A stretch of DNA of 64,000 bases. It comes from Pyxidicoccus trucidator. Its GTDB lineage: Bacteria; Myxococcota; Myxococcia; Myxococcales; Myxococcaceae. Position 1 is the first letter of the stretch. The number at the start of each line of letters is the position of its first letter. This document shows, piece by piece, positions 28,117 to 36,439 of the stretch. Below the pieces are notes generated by a model. That model worked only from the letters and a program-made list of their open reading frames with translations. It was not told where the DNA came from and did not search any database. The stretch is taken from contig NZ_JAAIXZ010000009.1 in assembly GCF_010894435.1 (NCBI RefSeq), positions 1 to 64,000 on the forward strand, read 5' to 3'. The translations under genes and the position numbers were made by a program.

Positions 28117-28137
28117 GCGCGGGCTCAGCGCCCGCGC
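28117..28137. terminator. Terminator-like hairpin between convergent genes
   Basis: Perfect 8-bp GC stem (28117-28124 with 28130-28137) and a five-base loop that contains the stop codon of the minus-strand ARPP-like gene. It lies just after the selenoprotein stop and may end both transcripts. There is no T-run. Confidence 0.5.
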
Positions 28138-29303
28138 CCCTGCCTCCGGGTGGCCGCTTCGAGCACGTGCTCCTTGAGCAGGTAGCCGAAGCCCGCGTTG
28201 CGCAGGCGGAGGACCAGGTCGTCCTCGGTGGCGCCGAAGCGCTCCGCGGCGTCCCGCAGCTTCCAGCCCGACAGGGCAAGCTGCTGGAGGAGGTACGCCC
28301 GCCGCGTCTGCGCCGCGGAGAGGCGGTACGTCTTGAGGTACTCCAGCGTGCCATCCTCGCGGACGATGGCCTCGCCCAGGTGGTTCTCCGCCGAGGGCTC
28401 GAGGCTCGTATGGAAGCGCTGGAGCATGAACGGCCCGGCCTCGTAGATGCGCTCGGACGTCACCTCGGCGCCGAAGAGGCCCCCCGCCATGAAGGCGTGA
28501 AAGTCCGCCCAGTCGCTCCGCATGCGCGCAACCTCCGCGCGCAGGTCGTCCAGGCTGGCAACGCGCGCGTCGTCCAGGGACAGCCCCAGCTCCGGCGCCG
28601 CGCCGAGGAAGCCGTACTGGAGGAGCAGCTCGCCGTAGAAGTCCTCCAGCAGCGTGCGGTGCAGCACGCGGTAGTCGTCCGGGTGCGAGACGACGAAGGC
28701 GGACAGAAGCACGTCCGCGTTGAACAGCAGCACGCCCACCTGCCGCTCGTGGACCTCGAAGGTGCGCAGCGCGCCGTCCAACGCGGCGCTGGCCCAGCCG
28801 GGCACCGCGCCCTCGATTCGGGGGTTCAACCCGTGGGACAGGGCCTCACGCGAGTACTCGGCCCAGGCGATGTCCGGCCCGCCGAAGTGCAGGGACAGGA
28901 AGCCCTCCATCGCCAGGTGCAGCGGCAGCATGCGGAGCTGATTCTTGTCCTCGCGGTGCACCATGCGGTGCAGGAGGCGGATGGAGAACGGCCCCACCTT
29001 CACGCGCTTTCCCTCCGGCGCCTGGAGCTGGGTGCCATAGACGGCGTCTGCCTGCCGCTGGCCCCACGTCATCACCAGCCCATGAGGAATGTACGAGCAG
29101 TACTTGAGGCCGGGCCGCGTCAGCTCGCCCTCCAGCGTGACAATGGCGAGGGCGTCGTCGTACGTCCGCCGGTTGAAGCGCAGGTCGTCCCGCACGGAGT
29201 CCCGCAGCACGGGCACCAGCCGGATGCCGCCCCACACCTGCGAGGGCGCCAGCCGCAGCCCGGCGGGCTCCAACCTCTCGAGCAGTCGCGCGTCCACCGT
29301 CAT
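28125..29303 (-). CDS. ARPP-like protein with C-terminal Fis-like helix-turn-helix
   Basis: A 392-aa cytosolic protein. The N-terminal half (LAPSQVWGGIRLVPVLRDSV, then LKYCSYIPHGLVMTWG) resembles the ARPP domains (ARG and Rhodanese-Phosphatase-superfamily associated) that I recall from bacterial RNA-repair and conflict gene neighbourhoods; this assignment is moderate. The last 45 residues (LSGWKLRDAAERFGATEDDLVLRL) look like a Fis-type DNA-binding helix-turn-helix. ATG 29303 overlaps the stop of the VWA gene by 4 bp, so the two are coupled and probably act together. Confidence 0.55.
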   Translation of the reverse strand: MTVDARLLERLEPAGLRLAPSQVWGGIRLVPVLRDSVRDDLRFNRRTYDDALAIVTLEGELTRPGLKYCSYIPHGLVMTWGQRQADAVYGTQLQAPEGKRVKVGPFSIRLLHRMVHREDKNQLRMLPLHLAMEGFLSLHFGGPDIAWAEYSREALSHGLNPRIEGAVPGWASAALDGALRTFEVHERQVGVLLFNADVLLSAFVVSHPDDYRVLHRTLLEDFYGELLLQYGFLGAAPELGLSLDDARVASLDDLRAEVARMRSDWADFHAFMAGGLFGAEVTSERIYEAGPFMLQRFHTSLEPSAENHLGEAIVREDGTLEYLKTYRLSAAQTRRAYLLQQLALSGWKLRDAAERFGATEDDLVLRLRNAGFGYLLKEHVLEAATRRQGRGR

Positions 29304-30799
29304 TCCCCCTCCTCCGCCACCGCCAGCTCCACCGGGGCCGCGAGGGCCGCGTCGCGCTGCCTCCGGCGGGCATCGCGCTCCAGAATCACCTTCACGCGCG
29401 CGGACAGGTAGTCCTCCAGCTCGGCCAGCGGGGCCGCGCCCTCGGCGAAGCGCGCGAAGCCCAGCACGGTGGGCAGGTCCTCCGCGTCGCGCACCCCCAC
29501 GGTGGGAACGGCCGTTCCAAAGGAGCGCGGCGCGTACTCCTCCGCGTCGAACACCGGGTTGACGTGGACCAGCGCCGTGCGCCGCGCCGGGTCCAGCTTC
29601 GAGCGGAAGACGCGCGTCAGCTCGGCCACGGCCTTCGGCGGGTCGTTGTCGTAGCCGTCGGACACGATGACCACCACGTCCGCGCCCCAGGCCAGGGCCT
29701 CCAGCAGCGGCGTGGCGATGTCCGTCTGCCCCCGCGCGGTGACGAGGAGCGGGTCCTCCACCGGGCACGTCCAGAAGGCGCGGTAGTCGCGCGACGCGGC
29801 GGACAGCAGGTAGTGCGCGGCCAGCGCCACGCCCAGCGGCCGGCGGCGCTTCTCCAGCGAACCGGAGGCGGAGTAGCTGTCGTCCAGCACCGCGGCCACC
29901 CGGCCCAGGGCCACGGGCGCCCGGCCCAGCACGCGCGCCGCGGCCCGCTCCAGCGCCGTGTGCAGCGTGTCGCGCCGCTCCCGCCGTGCCTCGGGCTTCA
30001 GCGACAGGACGTAGAGGGCCAGCTTCGTCAGCGAGGCCCGCTCCAGGTCCACCGGCGGCGGCCTGCCGCCCTCGCGCGCCGCGGACTCCTGGAGGCGCAG
30101 GCGCTCCCCCTGGGTGAGGCGCGGCTCGATTCGCTTCAGGAACACGTCGCGGGGGATGCCGTGCTTCACGGCCAGGCCCTCGGCCACCGTGTACGGCAGC
30201 GCGTAGACGGCCTCCTGCGTGTAGTGGGCCTGACGGAACGCCTCCAGCAGGGGTTGGGTGTACTCGCGCTTCTTCCAGCCGTGGATGAGGAAGGGCCTCA
30301 GCTCCCCGGCGAGCTGCACGTGCCCGTGCACCACCGCCGCGCGCAGCTTGGAGCGGTACTTCACCGCGTCGAAGGCGAGGTCCGCGCGGCCCGCCAGGTA
30401 CTCACGGACGATGGCCCGCGTCCTACGGTTGTTGATGCGGCGCGCGCGCAGGGACTCCAGGACGCGGTAGGCACGAGGCGGCGGCAGCGCCCTGAGCGTG
30501 GCGGCGATGAGAGCGCCCTCCTCCTTGCGGTCCTCCTGCGACGCCGGACTGCCGCAGGCCAGCAGGTTGAGGACGATCTGCGCCTGGTTGAAGTGGTTGA
30601 TGCCAGCCGCGAGCGTGCGCGCGTAGAGGCGGCGGTAGTTGCCCAGGATGTACTGGTGCAGGAACTCGATGGAGACGGACTGGCCGCGCGCGTCGCCGTA
30701 GAACTCCCGCTGCCCCGTGCAGGAGAAGCAGGCGTTGACGAACATGACCAGGTCCTCGCGGGCGACCTGCTCGATGCGGACTTCCATCACCGCGGCCAT
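29300..30799 (-). CDS. VWA-domain protein, possibly TROVE/Ro60-like
   Basis: A cytosolic protein of 499 aa (ATG 30799) or 502 aa (GTG 30808, very close to the GGAGG). The N-terminal 270 residues are helical, with repeats such as YRSKLRAAVVHGHVQL and WKKREYTQPLLEAFRQAHYT, recalling the HEAT-like ring of TROVE proteins. The C-terminal half is a von Willebrand A domain with the metal site DDSYSAS (DxSxS), then GQTDIATPLLEAL and VVIVSDGYDNDPP. Bacterial Ro60 homologues bind Y RNAs; RNA binding here is inference only. It is coupled to the ARPP-like gene. Confidence 0.65.
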   Translation of the reverse strand: MAAVMEVRIEQVAREDLVMFVNACFSCTGQREFYGDARGQSVSIEFLHQYILGNYRRLYARTLAAGINHFNQAQIVLNLLACGSPASQEDRKEEGALIAATLRALPPPRAYRVLESLRARRINNRRTRAIVREYLAGRADLAFDAVKYRSKLRAAVVHGHVQLAGELRPFLIHGWKKREYTQPLLEAFRQAHYTQEAVYALPYTVAEGLAVKHGIPRDVFLKRIEPRLTQGERLRLQESAAREGGRPPPVDLERASLTKLALYVLSLKPEARRERRDTLHTALERAAARVLGRAPVALGRVAAVLDDSYSASGSLEKRRRPLGVALAAHYLLSAASRDYRAFWTCPVEDPLLVTARGQTDIATPLLEALAWGADVVVIVSDGYDNDPPKAVAELTRVFRSKLDPARRTALVHVNPVFDAEEYAPRSFGTAVPTVGVRDAEDLPTVLGFARFAEGAAPLAELEDYLSARVKVILERDARRRQRDAALAAPVELAVAEEGE

Positions 30800-30966
30800 G
30801 TCTCGCACTTCCTCCCCGGGCTCCGGGGGTGTGACGGAAGCGCCGCTCGGGGAAGAGGGATACGACCAGCGTGTCAGGCTCCAAAGGCTTGAATCGGAAG
30901 TCGCATCGGAGTCCCGCGAGCGGCGCTCTCACGCTACCACACGCCCGGGAGGAACAATCCTGACGA

Positions 30967-30985
30967 CCCGGGGCGGTGCCCCGGG
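30967..30985 (-). terminator. GC hairpin after the small lipoprotein gene
   Basis: Perfect 8-bp stem CCCGGGGC / GCCCCGGG with a GGT loop, 16 bp past the stop of the minus-strand lipoprotein gene. Suits a 3'-end structure; no T-run follows, so true termination is uncertain. Confidence 0.45.
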
Positions 30986-31001
30986 CTCAGGGCACCCAGC
31001 C

Positions 31002-31379
31002 TCAGGGCTGGCAGGTCACCTGGTCACCATTCACCGTGCACGCCGCGCAGCTGGCCGTCTCCTCCAGCACGCCCTGGCGGCACTCCAGGACGGCCAGGCC
31101 GTCCGCGCGGCACAGTCCCCGGCCCTCGGCGGTGGAGGCGCAGGCGTCGCCGACCCGGTTGTTGGACGTGTCGCAGCGAACAGCGTCGTCCGTCTCGCGG
31201 CAGCCCAGCGGCCCGCGGCAGGGCAGCTCCCGCCAGACGCCGCCCCGGCACTCCAGTGCGAGGACGTCTTCCTGGCAGACGAAGCCACTCCCCTCACAGT
31301 TGTCTCCCGCGCTCTGGCCACAGCCAGCGAGGAGGAAGGAGCCAACAACGGACACGGCGACGAGGAAGGAGCGGATCAT
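31002..31379 (-). CDS. Small cysteine-rich lipoprotein
   Basis: A 125-aa predicted lipoprotein: signal peptide with lipobox LLAGC (Cys20), then a mature part with ten or more cysteines in repeating pairs (for example CEGSGFVCQEDVLALEC and CRADGLAVLECRQGVLEE). The two halves look like a tandem repeat of one disulfide module of about 45 residues, each with the pattern C-x-x-D-x-L-A-x-L-E-C-R. Such Cys-rich surface lipoproteins are common in myxobacteria. Function unknown. Confidence 0.7.
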   Translation of the reverse strand: MIRSFLVAVSVVGSFLLAGCGQSAGDNCEGSGFVCQEDVLALECRGGVWRELPCRGPLGCRETDDAVRCDTSNNRVGDACASTAEGRGLCRADGLAVLECRQGVLEETASCAACTVNGDQVTCQP

Positions 31380-31415
31380 GGGCTGCGGCCAATATTTCGA
31401 GCGTCCCGCTCCGGG

Positions 31416-32420
31416 TCAACCACCCAGTGTCTCCTGGAAGAAACGCCGGAAGTTTCCACCGACGACACGTTCCACCCAGGACTCCGGATGCCGGCGCAAC
31501 AGGGCCTCGGTGAGCAGATGCAGGTCCGTGACGTCCTTCATCCCCTTGGGGAGGGGCACCATGCCGTCGTAGTCCGAGCCCAGGCCCACGCCCCCCTCGC
31601 CCATGACGTCCACCGCGTGCTCGATGTGGCGGACCACGTCGTCCACCGAGTCCCCGCCCAGGTAAACGGGGGCGAAGATAATGCCCACCACCCCACCCCG
31701 GTCGGCGATGCGCCGCAGGGACGCGTCGGAGAGGTTGCGCCAGCCGCCCCCCGCCGCCCGCACGCCCGTGTGAGAACAGAAGAATCGCACCGTGGGGTGC
31801 GCGAAGAGGTCCTCCAGTGTGCTCTCCGAGGCATGCGCCACGTCCACGCTCAGCCCCAGCCGGGCCATCTCCTCCATCACCTCCTGCCCCAGCGGCGTCA
31901 GCCCCCGGTTGCCCATCATCGGGAAGGAGGAGCCGCCCAGGTTGTTGTTGGACAGGTGGGTGAGCCCCATGAAGCGCACCCCGCGCCGGTGCAGCTCCGC
32001 CAGCCGCGCCACCCGCCCCTCGATGGCATGGCCTCCCTCCACCCCCAGCACCGCGGACAGGCGCCCGTGGGCGAGGTTGTCTTCCAACGCGGCCCCGGTG
32101 GTGGTGATGCGCGCCGTGTCCCCGGAGAGTCGGCAGAACTCCTCCATGCGCTCAATCTGCCAGAGGGCCCGCGTCCACTCGCTCGCGCGCGCCTCGCGGG
32201 GCCACCCCCGCCACGCGGCGAACACCGGGAAGCCTCCAATGAAGGGGAAGCCCCGGGTGACGATGGTGAAGCACTGCAGCTTCACCCCCGCTTCCCGCAG
32301 GCGGGGGAAGTCCACGTGTCCCTCATTGGAGCGGGCAACCAAATCCCGGTTCCACATGAGGGAGTCCGCGTGCCCGTCGGCCACGCACCAGCGCTGGTGG
32401 AGCTCTTTCACGTCACCCAT
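31416..32420 (-). CDS. Membrane-dipeptidase-type zinc peptidase (M19)
   Basis: A 334-aa enzyme of the renal dipeptidase family, which hydrolyses dipeptides with a binuclear zinc centre. Zinc and substrate motifs: VADGHADSL (His-x-Asp) near residue 13, LGVEGGHAI (bridging Glu), LTHLSNNNLG, SVDVAHASE, FFCSHTGVRAAGG and GLGSDYDGM. ATG 32420 is preferred because the family begins just before DGHxD; a longer start would add only basic filler. There is no signal peptide, so it is probably cytosolic. It ends 36 bp before the lipoprotein gene on the same strand. Confidence 0.9.
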   Translation of the reverse strand: MGDVKELHQRWCVADGHADSLMWNRDLVARSNEGHVDFPRLREAGVKLQCFTIVTRGFPFIGGFPVFAAWRGWPREARASEWTRALWQIERMEEFCRLSGDTARITTTGAALEDNLAHGRLSAVLGVEGGHAIEGRVARLAELHRRGVRFMGLTHLSNNNLGGSSFPMMGNRGLTPLGQEVMEEMARLGLSVDVAHASESTLEDLFAHPTVRFFCSHTGVRAAGGGWRNLSDASLRRIADRGGVVGIIFAPVYLGGDSVDDVVRHIEHAVDVMGEGGVGLGSDYDGMVPLPKGMKDVTDLHLLTEALLRRHPESWVERVVGGNFRRFFQETLGG

Positions 32421-32522
32421 GCGCGGCAGTCTGCCCGTCCGGGCGCGTGAGACAAGCGCCACCCGCGCCCGGGCGCCAGTGTCCGACAGGCACGAAGGCC
32501 CCCGGGCGTGCCCGCATCCCCT

Positions 32523-33656
32523 TCACGAGTCCCGAGGGGGCGCGGCCTTCCCAGAGGCGTCCGGGCGCACGGAGTCGTCCCACCGGAGCACGTCCGCGGA
32601 GCGGCGCCGGGAGCGGGCGTCGCGGCGCACCTGGGTGGCCTCGCGCTCGGCCTCACGCGGGCCGTAGGCGTAGCCCAGCCCACCCAGCACGCCGCGCAGC
32701 GCGTCCCGCACCTCCAGCCCCGACTGGAAGCGCTCCGCCGGCTCACGCCGCAGCAGCCGCGAGAGGATGGCGCGCATGGGGCTGGACAGCCCCTGCGTGG
32801 CGCGCTCCACGTGCTCCGGGGCGAGGCACGCCATGCGCGCGGCCATCAGCGGCGCCGGCAGCCAGCTGGGCACCTCCGCGAGGAGCGTCTCCGCCTCCGG
32901 GAGGGGCCCCGTCACCAGCGCGGCGCGCTCCACGTCCTCCAGGTCCAGCAGGTGCAGCCCGGTGAGCAGCTCCAGGAGCACCACGCCCAGGGAGAACAGG
33001 TCCGAGCGCCCATCCAGGGGCCGGCGCGCGAGCGCTTCCGGGGAGGCATACGCCAGGTCTCCCCGGACGACATGGCCCTCCGTGCCGACGCGGCCCGGCA
33101 GCCTCGCCCACGCCATGGAGAAGTCCGCCAGCTTCACCCGCCCGTGCACGTCCAGGCGCAGCGTGCGCGGGGACACGTCACGGTGGACGATGCCCAGCGG
33201 CTGGCCCCGCGCGTCCTCCAGGGTGTGGGCGTGGTGCAGCGCGTCCGCGACCTCCGCGCCCACGTACGCGCCGAAGGCCTCCGAGAAGGGCCGGCGCCGC
33301 AGCGCCGCGAAGCTGGTGAGCGTCTCCAGGCTGTGGCCTTCCACGTACTCCATCACCAGGTGGGGCGAGCCCTCGTGCACGCGCACCAGGAACACCTGGG
33401 CGATGGCGGGGTGGCTGAGCTGCATCAGCAGCTTCACCTCTTCCCGCAGGCGCGCGCGCCCCTGGGTGTCCCCGGCGTCCTGCAGCCGCTTGACGACCAC
33501 GAGGTCCCCGGGCGTGTCCGCGTAGTGCCGGCGCGCGAGCAGCATCTCTCCCGGGCCCCGGGGGCAGAGGAAGCGCACCAGCTCATAGGACGTGGCCCCG
33601 GCGGTGAAGAGGATGAAGGGCTTGGAAGAGGGGTGCTCGGGGTGGTGGGTGGCCAT
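32523..33656 (-). CDS. Eukaryote-like Ser/Thr kinase with degenerate active site
   Basis: A 377-aa soluble kinase fold of the Hanks type. The ATP lysine is in VVVKRLQ; the N-lobe Gly loop is replaced by CPRGPGEMLLA. The catalytic loop reads HRDVSPRTLRL, with Thr where the metal-binding Asn is expected. The DFG motif reads DFS, while ASPEA and the C-lobe (DLFSLGVVLLELLTG) are intact. Activity may be low or absent. The C-terminal 60 residues are basic and disordered. ATG 33656 follows AGGAGG by three bases; there is no membrane segment. It stands alone, upstream of the dipeptidase gene. Confidence 0.85.
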   Translation of the reverse strand: MATHHPEHPSSKPFILFTAGATSYELVRFLCPRGPGEMLLARRHYADTPGDLVVVKRLQDAGDTQGRARLREEVKLLMQLSHPAIAQVFLVRVHEGSPHLVMEYVEGHSLETLTSFAALRRRPFSEAFGAYVGAEVADALHHAHTLEDARGQPLGIVHRDVSPRTLRLDVHGRVKLADFSMAWARLPGRVGTEGHVVRGDLAYASPEALARRPLDGRSDLFSLGVVLLELLTGLHLLDLEDVERAALVTGPLPEAETLLAEVPSWLPAPLMAARMACLAPEHVERATQGLSSPMRAILSRLLRREPAERFQSGLEVRDALRGVLGGLGYAYGPREAEREATQVRRDARSRRRSADVLRWDDSVRPDASGKAAPPRDS

Positions 33657-33773
33657 ATGCCTCCTGGGTAGGAAGTCCTCCCCTGGGTTGGGAAGGCGTG
33701 AGAAAACCTCACAGGTCCCTCCTACCACCCACGTCCGACACACCCTCCCCACCTGCCACCACGGATTCAGGTA

Positions 33774-33808
33774 AAAAAGGGAACGGCCCCCGCCGAAGCG
33801 GGAGCCGT
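33774..33808 (-). terminator. Intrinsic terminator of the coiled-coil lipoprotein gene
   Basis: An 11-bp stem with one mismatch (arms 33783-33793 and 33798-33808) around a CGAA loop (read on plus), followed on the minus strand by a run of six T (33779-33774). It begins about 50 bases after the stop of the lipoprotein gene at 33857-34444. A classical rho-independent terminator. Confidence 0.88.
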
Positions 33809-33856
33809 CCGAGCCGGCCCGCGAGGAAACGGACCGACCACTGCTTCCTGGCGAAG

Positions 33857-34444
33857 CTACTGCTTCTTCTGCACCGGCTGCGTCACGGTCAGCTCGCGGG
33901 CCACCATGTCCTTGCCCTCCATGACGTAGGAGGCGCGAACCTGGGTCCCCTCGGTGATGTCGTCCAGCTTCACCGGCGCGTTGTTCTGCATGATGCGCGT
34001 CTGGTCGTTCGTCTTCAGCTTGATCTGCTTGTTGTTGCTGGTGTCGACCAGGGTGAGCGAGTCACCGCCGGTGGAGAGCACGCGGCCCTGGACGTTGGTG
34101 GCCGCCGCGGACGCACCGGCCATGCCGGAGCCGCCCTGCGCCAGGTCCTCGTTCGCCTCACGTCGGTCCTCGGCCAGATCCTCCTGCTGGCCGCGCTGGG
34201 CCTCGGCGAGGTCCTGCTCCTCCTCGCGGACGTCCTGCTGCGCGCTGGCGACCTCCTCCTGCGCCTCCTGCTGCGCGCCGGCGATGTCCTGCTGCGCGTC
34301 CTGACGGGCCTCCGCCGTCTCCTGCGTGGCCTCCTGCTGGGCCTCGGCGACGTCGCGGCGCTCCGACTCGACGTTGTCACGCTTGCAACCGGAAACCATC
34401 GCCAGACCCGCCACCGCAGTGACCGCCATCATGAGCTTGCGCAT
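33857..34444 (-). CDS. Coiled-coil lipoprotein
   Basis: A 195-aa predicted lipoprotein starting at ATG 34444 with AAAGGAG nine bases upstream. The lipobox is MVSGC (Cys20). Residues 21 to about 95 form a highly charged Ala/Gln/Glu-rich helix with repeated AQQ/ARQ heptads, a long coiled coil. The C-terminal 80 residues are a small beta domain (VQGRVLSTGGDSLTLVD, then QVRASYVMEGKDM), similar in pattern to DUF5666-like barrels. It probably spans the periplasm from the outer membrane. It has its own intrinsic terminator. Confidence 0.75.
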   Translation of the reverse strand: MRKLMMAVTAVAGLAMVSGCKRDNVESERRDVAEAQQEATQETAEARQDAQQDIAGAQQEAQEEVASAQQDVREEEQDLAEAQRGQQEDLAEDRREANEDLAQGGSGMAGASAAATNVQGRVLSTGGDSLTLVDTSNNKQIKLKTNDQTRIMQNNAPVKLDDITEGTQVRASYVMEGKDMVARELTVTQPVQKKQ

Positions 34445-34625
34445 AAGTTCCTGCTCCTTTCCCTGTGAACCAGGGGAGCATGTCCCCCGGCGTTGGGCAG
34501 AAAGTGGGCGTCGTTCCCGTCCTTGCACAGGGCTTGCAAATGGACCGCGGAGACCTAGGGGCGGCTTCCTGGGTGCGGGGCGCCCGGCTGCTCGGCCGCT
34601 TACGGAGGAACATTGGCATCTGTTG

Positions 34626-34658
34626 CACCCGAGTGGGAACGCGGGTTCCCACCGGGTG
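34626..34658. promoter_or_regulatory. Strong hairpin in the lipoprotein-thiS intergenic region
   Basis: A 14-bp stem with one bulged A: outer arms CACCCG / CGGGTG and inner arms GTGGGAAC / GTTCCCAC around a GCGG loop. It sits 141 bp before thiS and 182 bp before the divergent lipoprotein gene, in a 354-bp gap (34445-34798). There is no T-run on either side. It could be an operator for either gene or a structured leader. The remaining gap shows one promoter candidate and nothing else recognised. Confidence 0.5.
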
Positions 34659-34734
34659 TCGGGCACCGCCGTCGGCGCCCCCCGCGTCCATCAGGGCCGC
34701 GTCCGTCGGGCGGACACATCCATGGGCGAGCGCG

Positions 34735-34763
34735 TTGACAGCGCGGGGTGCCCCTTGTAGTGC
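34735..34763 (+). promoter_or_regulatory. Candidate promoter of thiS-thiG-thiE
   Basis: Perfect TTGACA (34735-34740), 17-bp spacer, and a weak TAGTGC (34758-34763) in the -10 position. Transcription would start near 34770, leaving a leader of about 30 nt, too short for a TPP riboswitch, and no thi-box core was found. Confidence 0.5.
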
Positions 34764-34798
34764 GTGCCCAGGTCCCCGTCGCAAGGAGCCGTGACGCC

Positions 34799-34999
34799 GT
34801 GCAGGTCTGGGTCAACGGAGAGACACGCGAGGTGCCGGAGGGCGTCACCCTCTCGGCGCTGCTGGAGTCGCTCCAGGTGGGCGGCCCCGGCGTGGCCGTG
34901 GAGGTCAACGCGGAGGTGGTGCGCCGCGCCCGCCATCCCGAGCACCAACTCCATGCGGGCGACCGCGTCGAGATCGTCACCTTCGTCGGCGGCGGTTAG
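34799..34999 (+). CDS. thiS: Sulfur carrier protein ThiS
   Basis: A 66-aa ubiquitin-like sulfur carrier for thiamine thiazole synthesis. It reads [20 protein letters not shown] and ends [12 protein letters not shown], with the C-terminal Gly-Gly that is adenylated and thiocarboxylated. GTG 34799 lies ten bases after AAGGAG; a longer reading frame upstream would give non-conserved sequence. Its stop TAG is embedded in the ribosome-binding site of thiG, 10 bp before that start, so the two are tightly coupled. Confidence 0.9.
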   Translation: MQVWVNGETREVPEGVTLSALLESLQVGGPGVAVEVNAEVVRRARHPEHQLHAGDRVEIVTFVGGG

Positions 35000-35009
35000 G
35001 AGTCAGCCA

Positions 35010-35795
<786 letters not shown>

Positions 35796-35800
35796 CCCCG

Positions 35801-36439
35801 GTGGCACCGCTCGCCCTTCCCCGCCTCGTCGTCATCACCGACTGGCGCCTGCCCCCCGAGCGGCTGCTGGGCGCGCTCTCCCGTGCGTTGGAGGCGGGCC
35901 CGGAGGTGGCCGTGCAGCACCGCCACCCCGAGGCCACCGGACGCCGCTTCCTCGAGGAGGCCCGTCTGCTGGCCGGGCTGTGCCGCGAGCGGGGCAACCC
36001 GCTGTTCGTCAACGGCCGCCTGGACGTGGCGCTGCTCGTGGGCGCACACCTGCACCTGCCCGTCCAGGGGCCCACGCCCGAGGACGTGCGCCCCCACCTG
36101 CCCGCCGAGCGGCTCGTCAGCGTGGCCGTCCATGACGTCGCGGAGGCCCGCGCTGCTCGCGGCGCGGACCTGGCACTTGTCAGCCCGGTCTTCTCCCCTG
36201 GCTCCAAGCCCGGGGACACCCGGGCCACGCTGGGGGCCAGGGGCTTCGAGACCCTGGCGGCCACCCTGCCCTGCCCCGCGCTGGCACTCGGTGGCATCAC
36301 CCCCGAGCGAGCGGCAACGGTGCGCGGGGCGGCGGGCTTTGCCGTCATCTCCGCGGTGCTGGAAGCGGAGGACCCGGCGGCGGCGGCCCGGGCCCTGCTG
36401 GCCGCGCGCGCGGCGCAGGCTATGCTGCGCGTCCCGTGA
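35801..36439 (+). CDS. thiE: Thiamine phosphate synthase / TenI-like
   Basis: A 212-aa TIM barrel of the ThiE/TenI family that joins hydroxymethylpyrimidine-PP with thiazole phosphate. Support: PRLVVITDWRLPP opening, VAVQHRHPEATGR (ThiE normally has a VQLRxK-type segment), GNPLFVNGRLDVAL, DLALVSPVFSPGSKPG and ALGGITPERA. The QHRHP variant and shortened loops leave room for a TenI (thiazole tautomerase) role; the operon supports thiamine synthesis either way. GTG 35801 is 5 bp after thiG. Its stop overlaps the next start by 4 bp. Confidence 0.8.
   Translation: MAPLALPRLVVITDWRLPPERLLGALSRALEAGPEVAVQHRHPEATGRRFLEEARLLAGLCRERGNPLFVNGRLDVALLVGAHLHLPVQGPTPEDVRPHLPAERLVSVAVHDVAEARAARGADLALVSPVFSPGSKPGDTRATLGARGFETLAATLPCPALALGGITPERAATVRGAAGFAVISAVLEAEDPAAAARALLAARAAQAMLRVP

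Noticed and set aside
30880-30910. tRNA-like T-arm (GATTCAAGC on the minus strand) near the VWA gene, possible Y-RNA module
   Set aside because: The flanking five bases do not pair, and no acceptor or anticodon stem was found.
34445-34798. TPP riboswitch before thiS
   Set aside because: A GGGGTGCC string appears, but the conserved CTGAGA and the CTGATC...GGTAATGCC helices are absent, and the candidate promoter leaves a leader of only about 30 nt.
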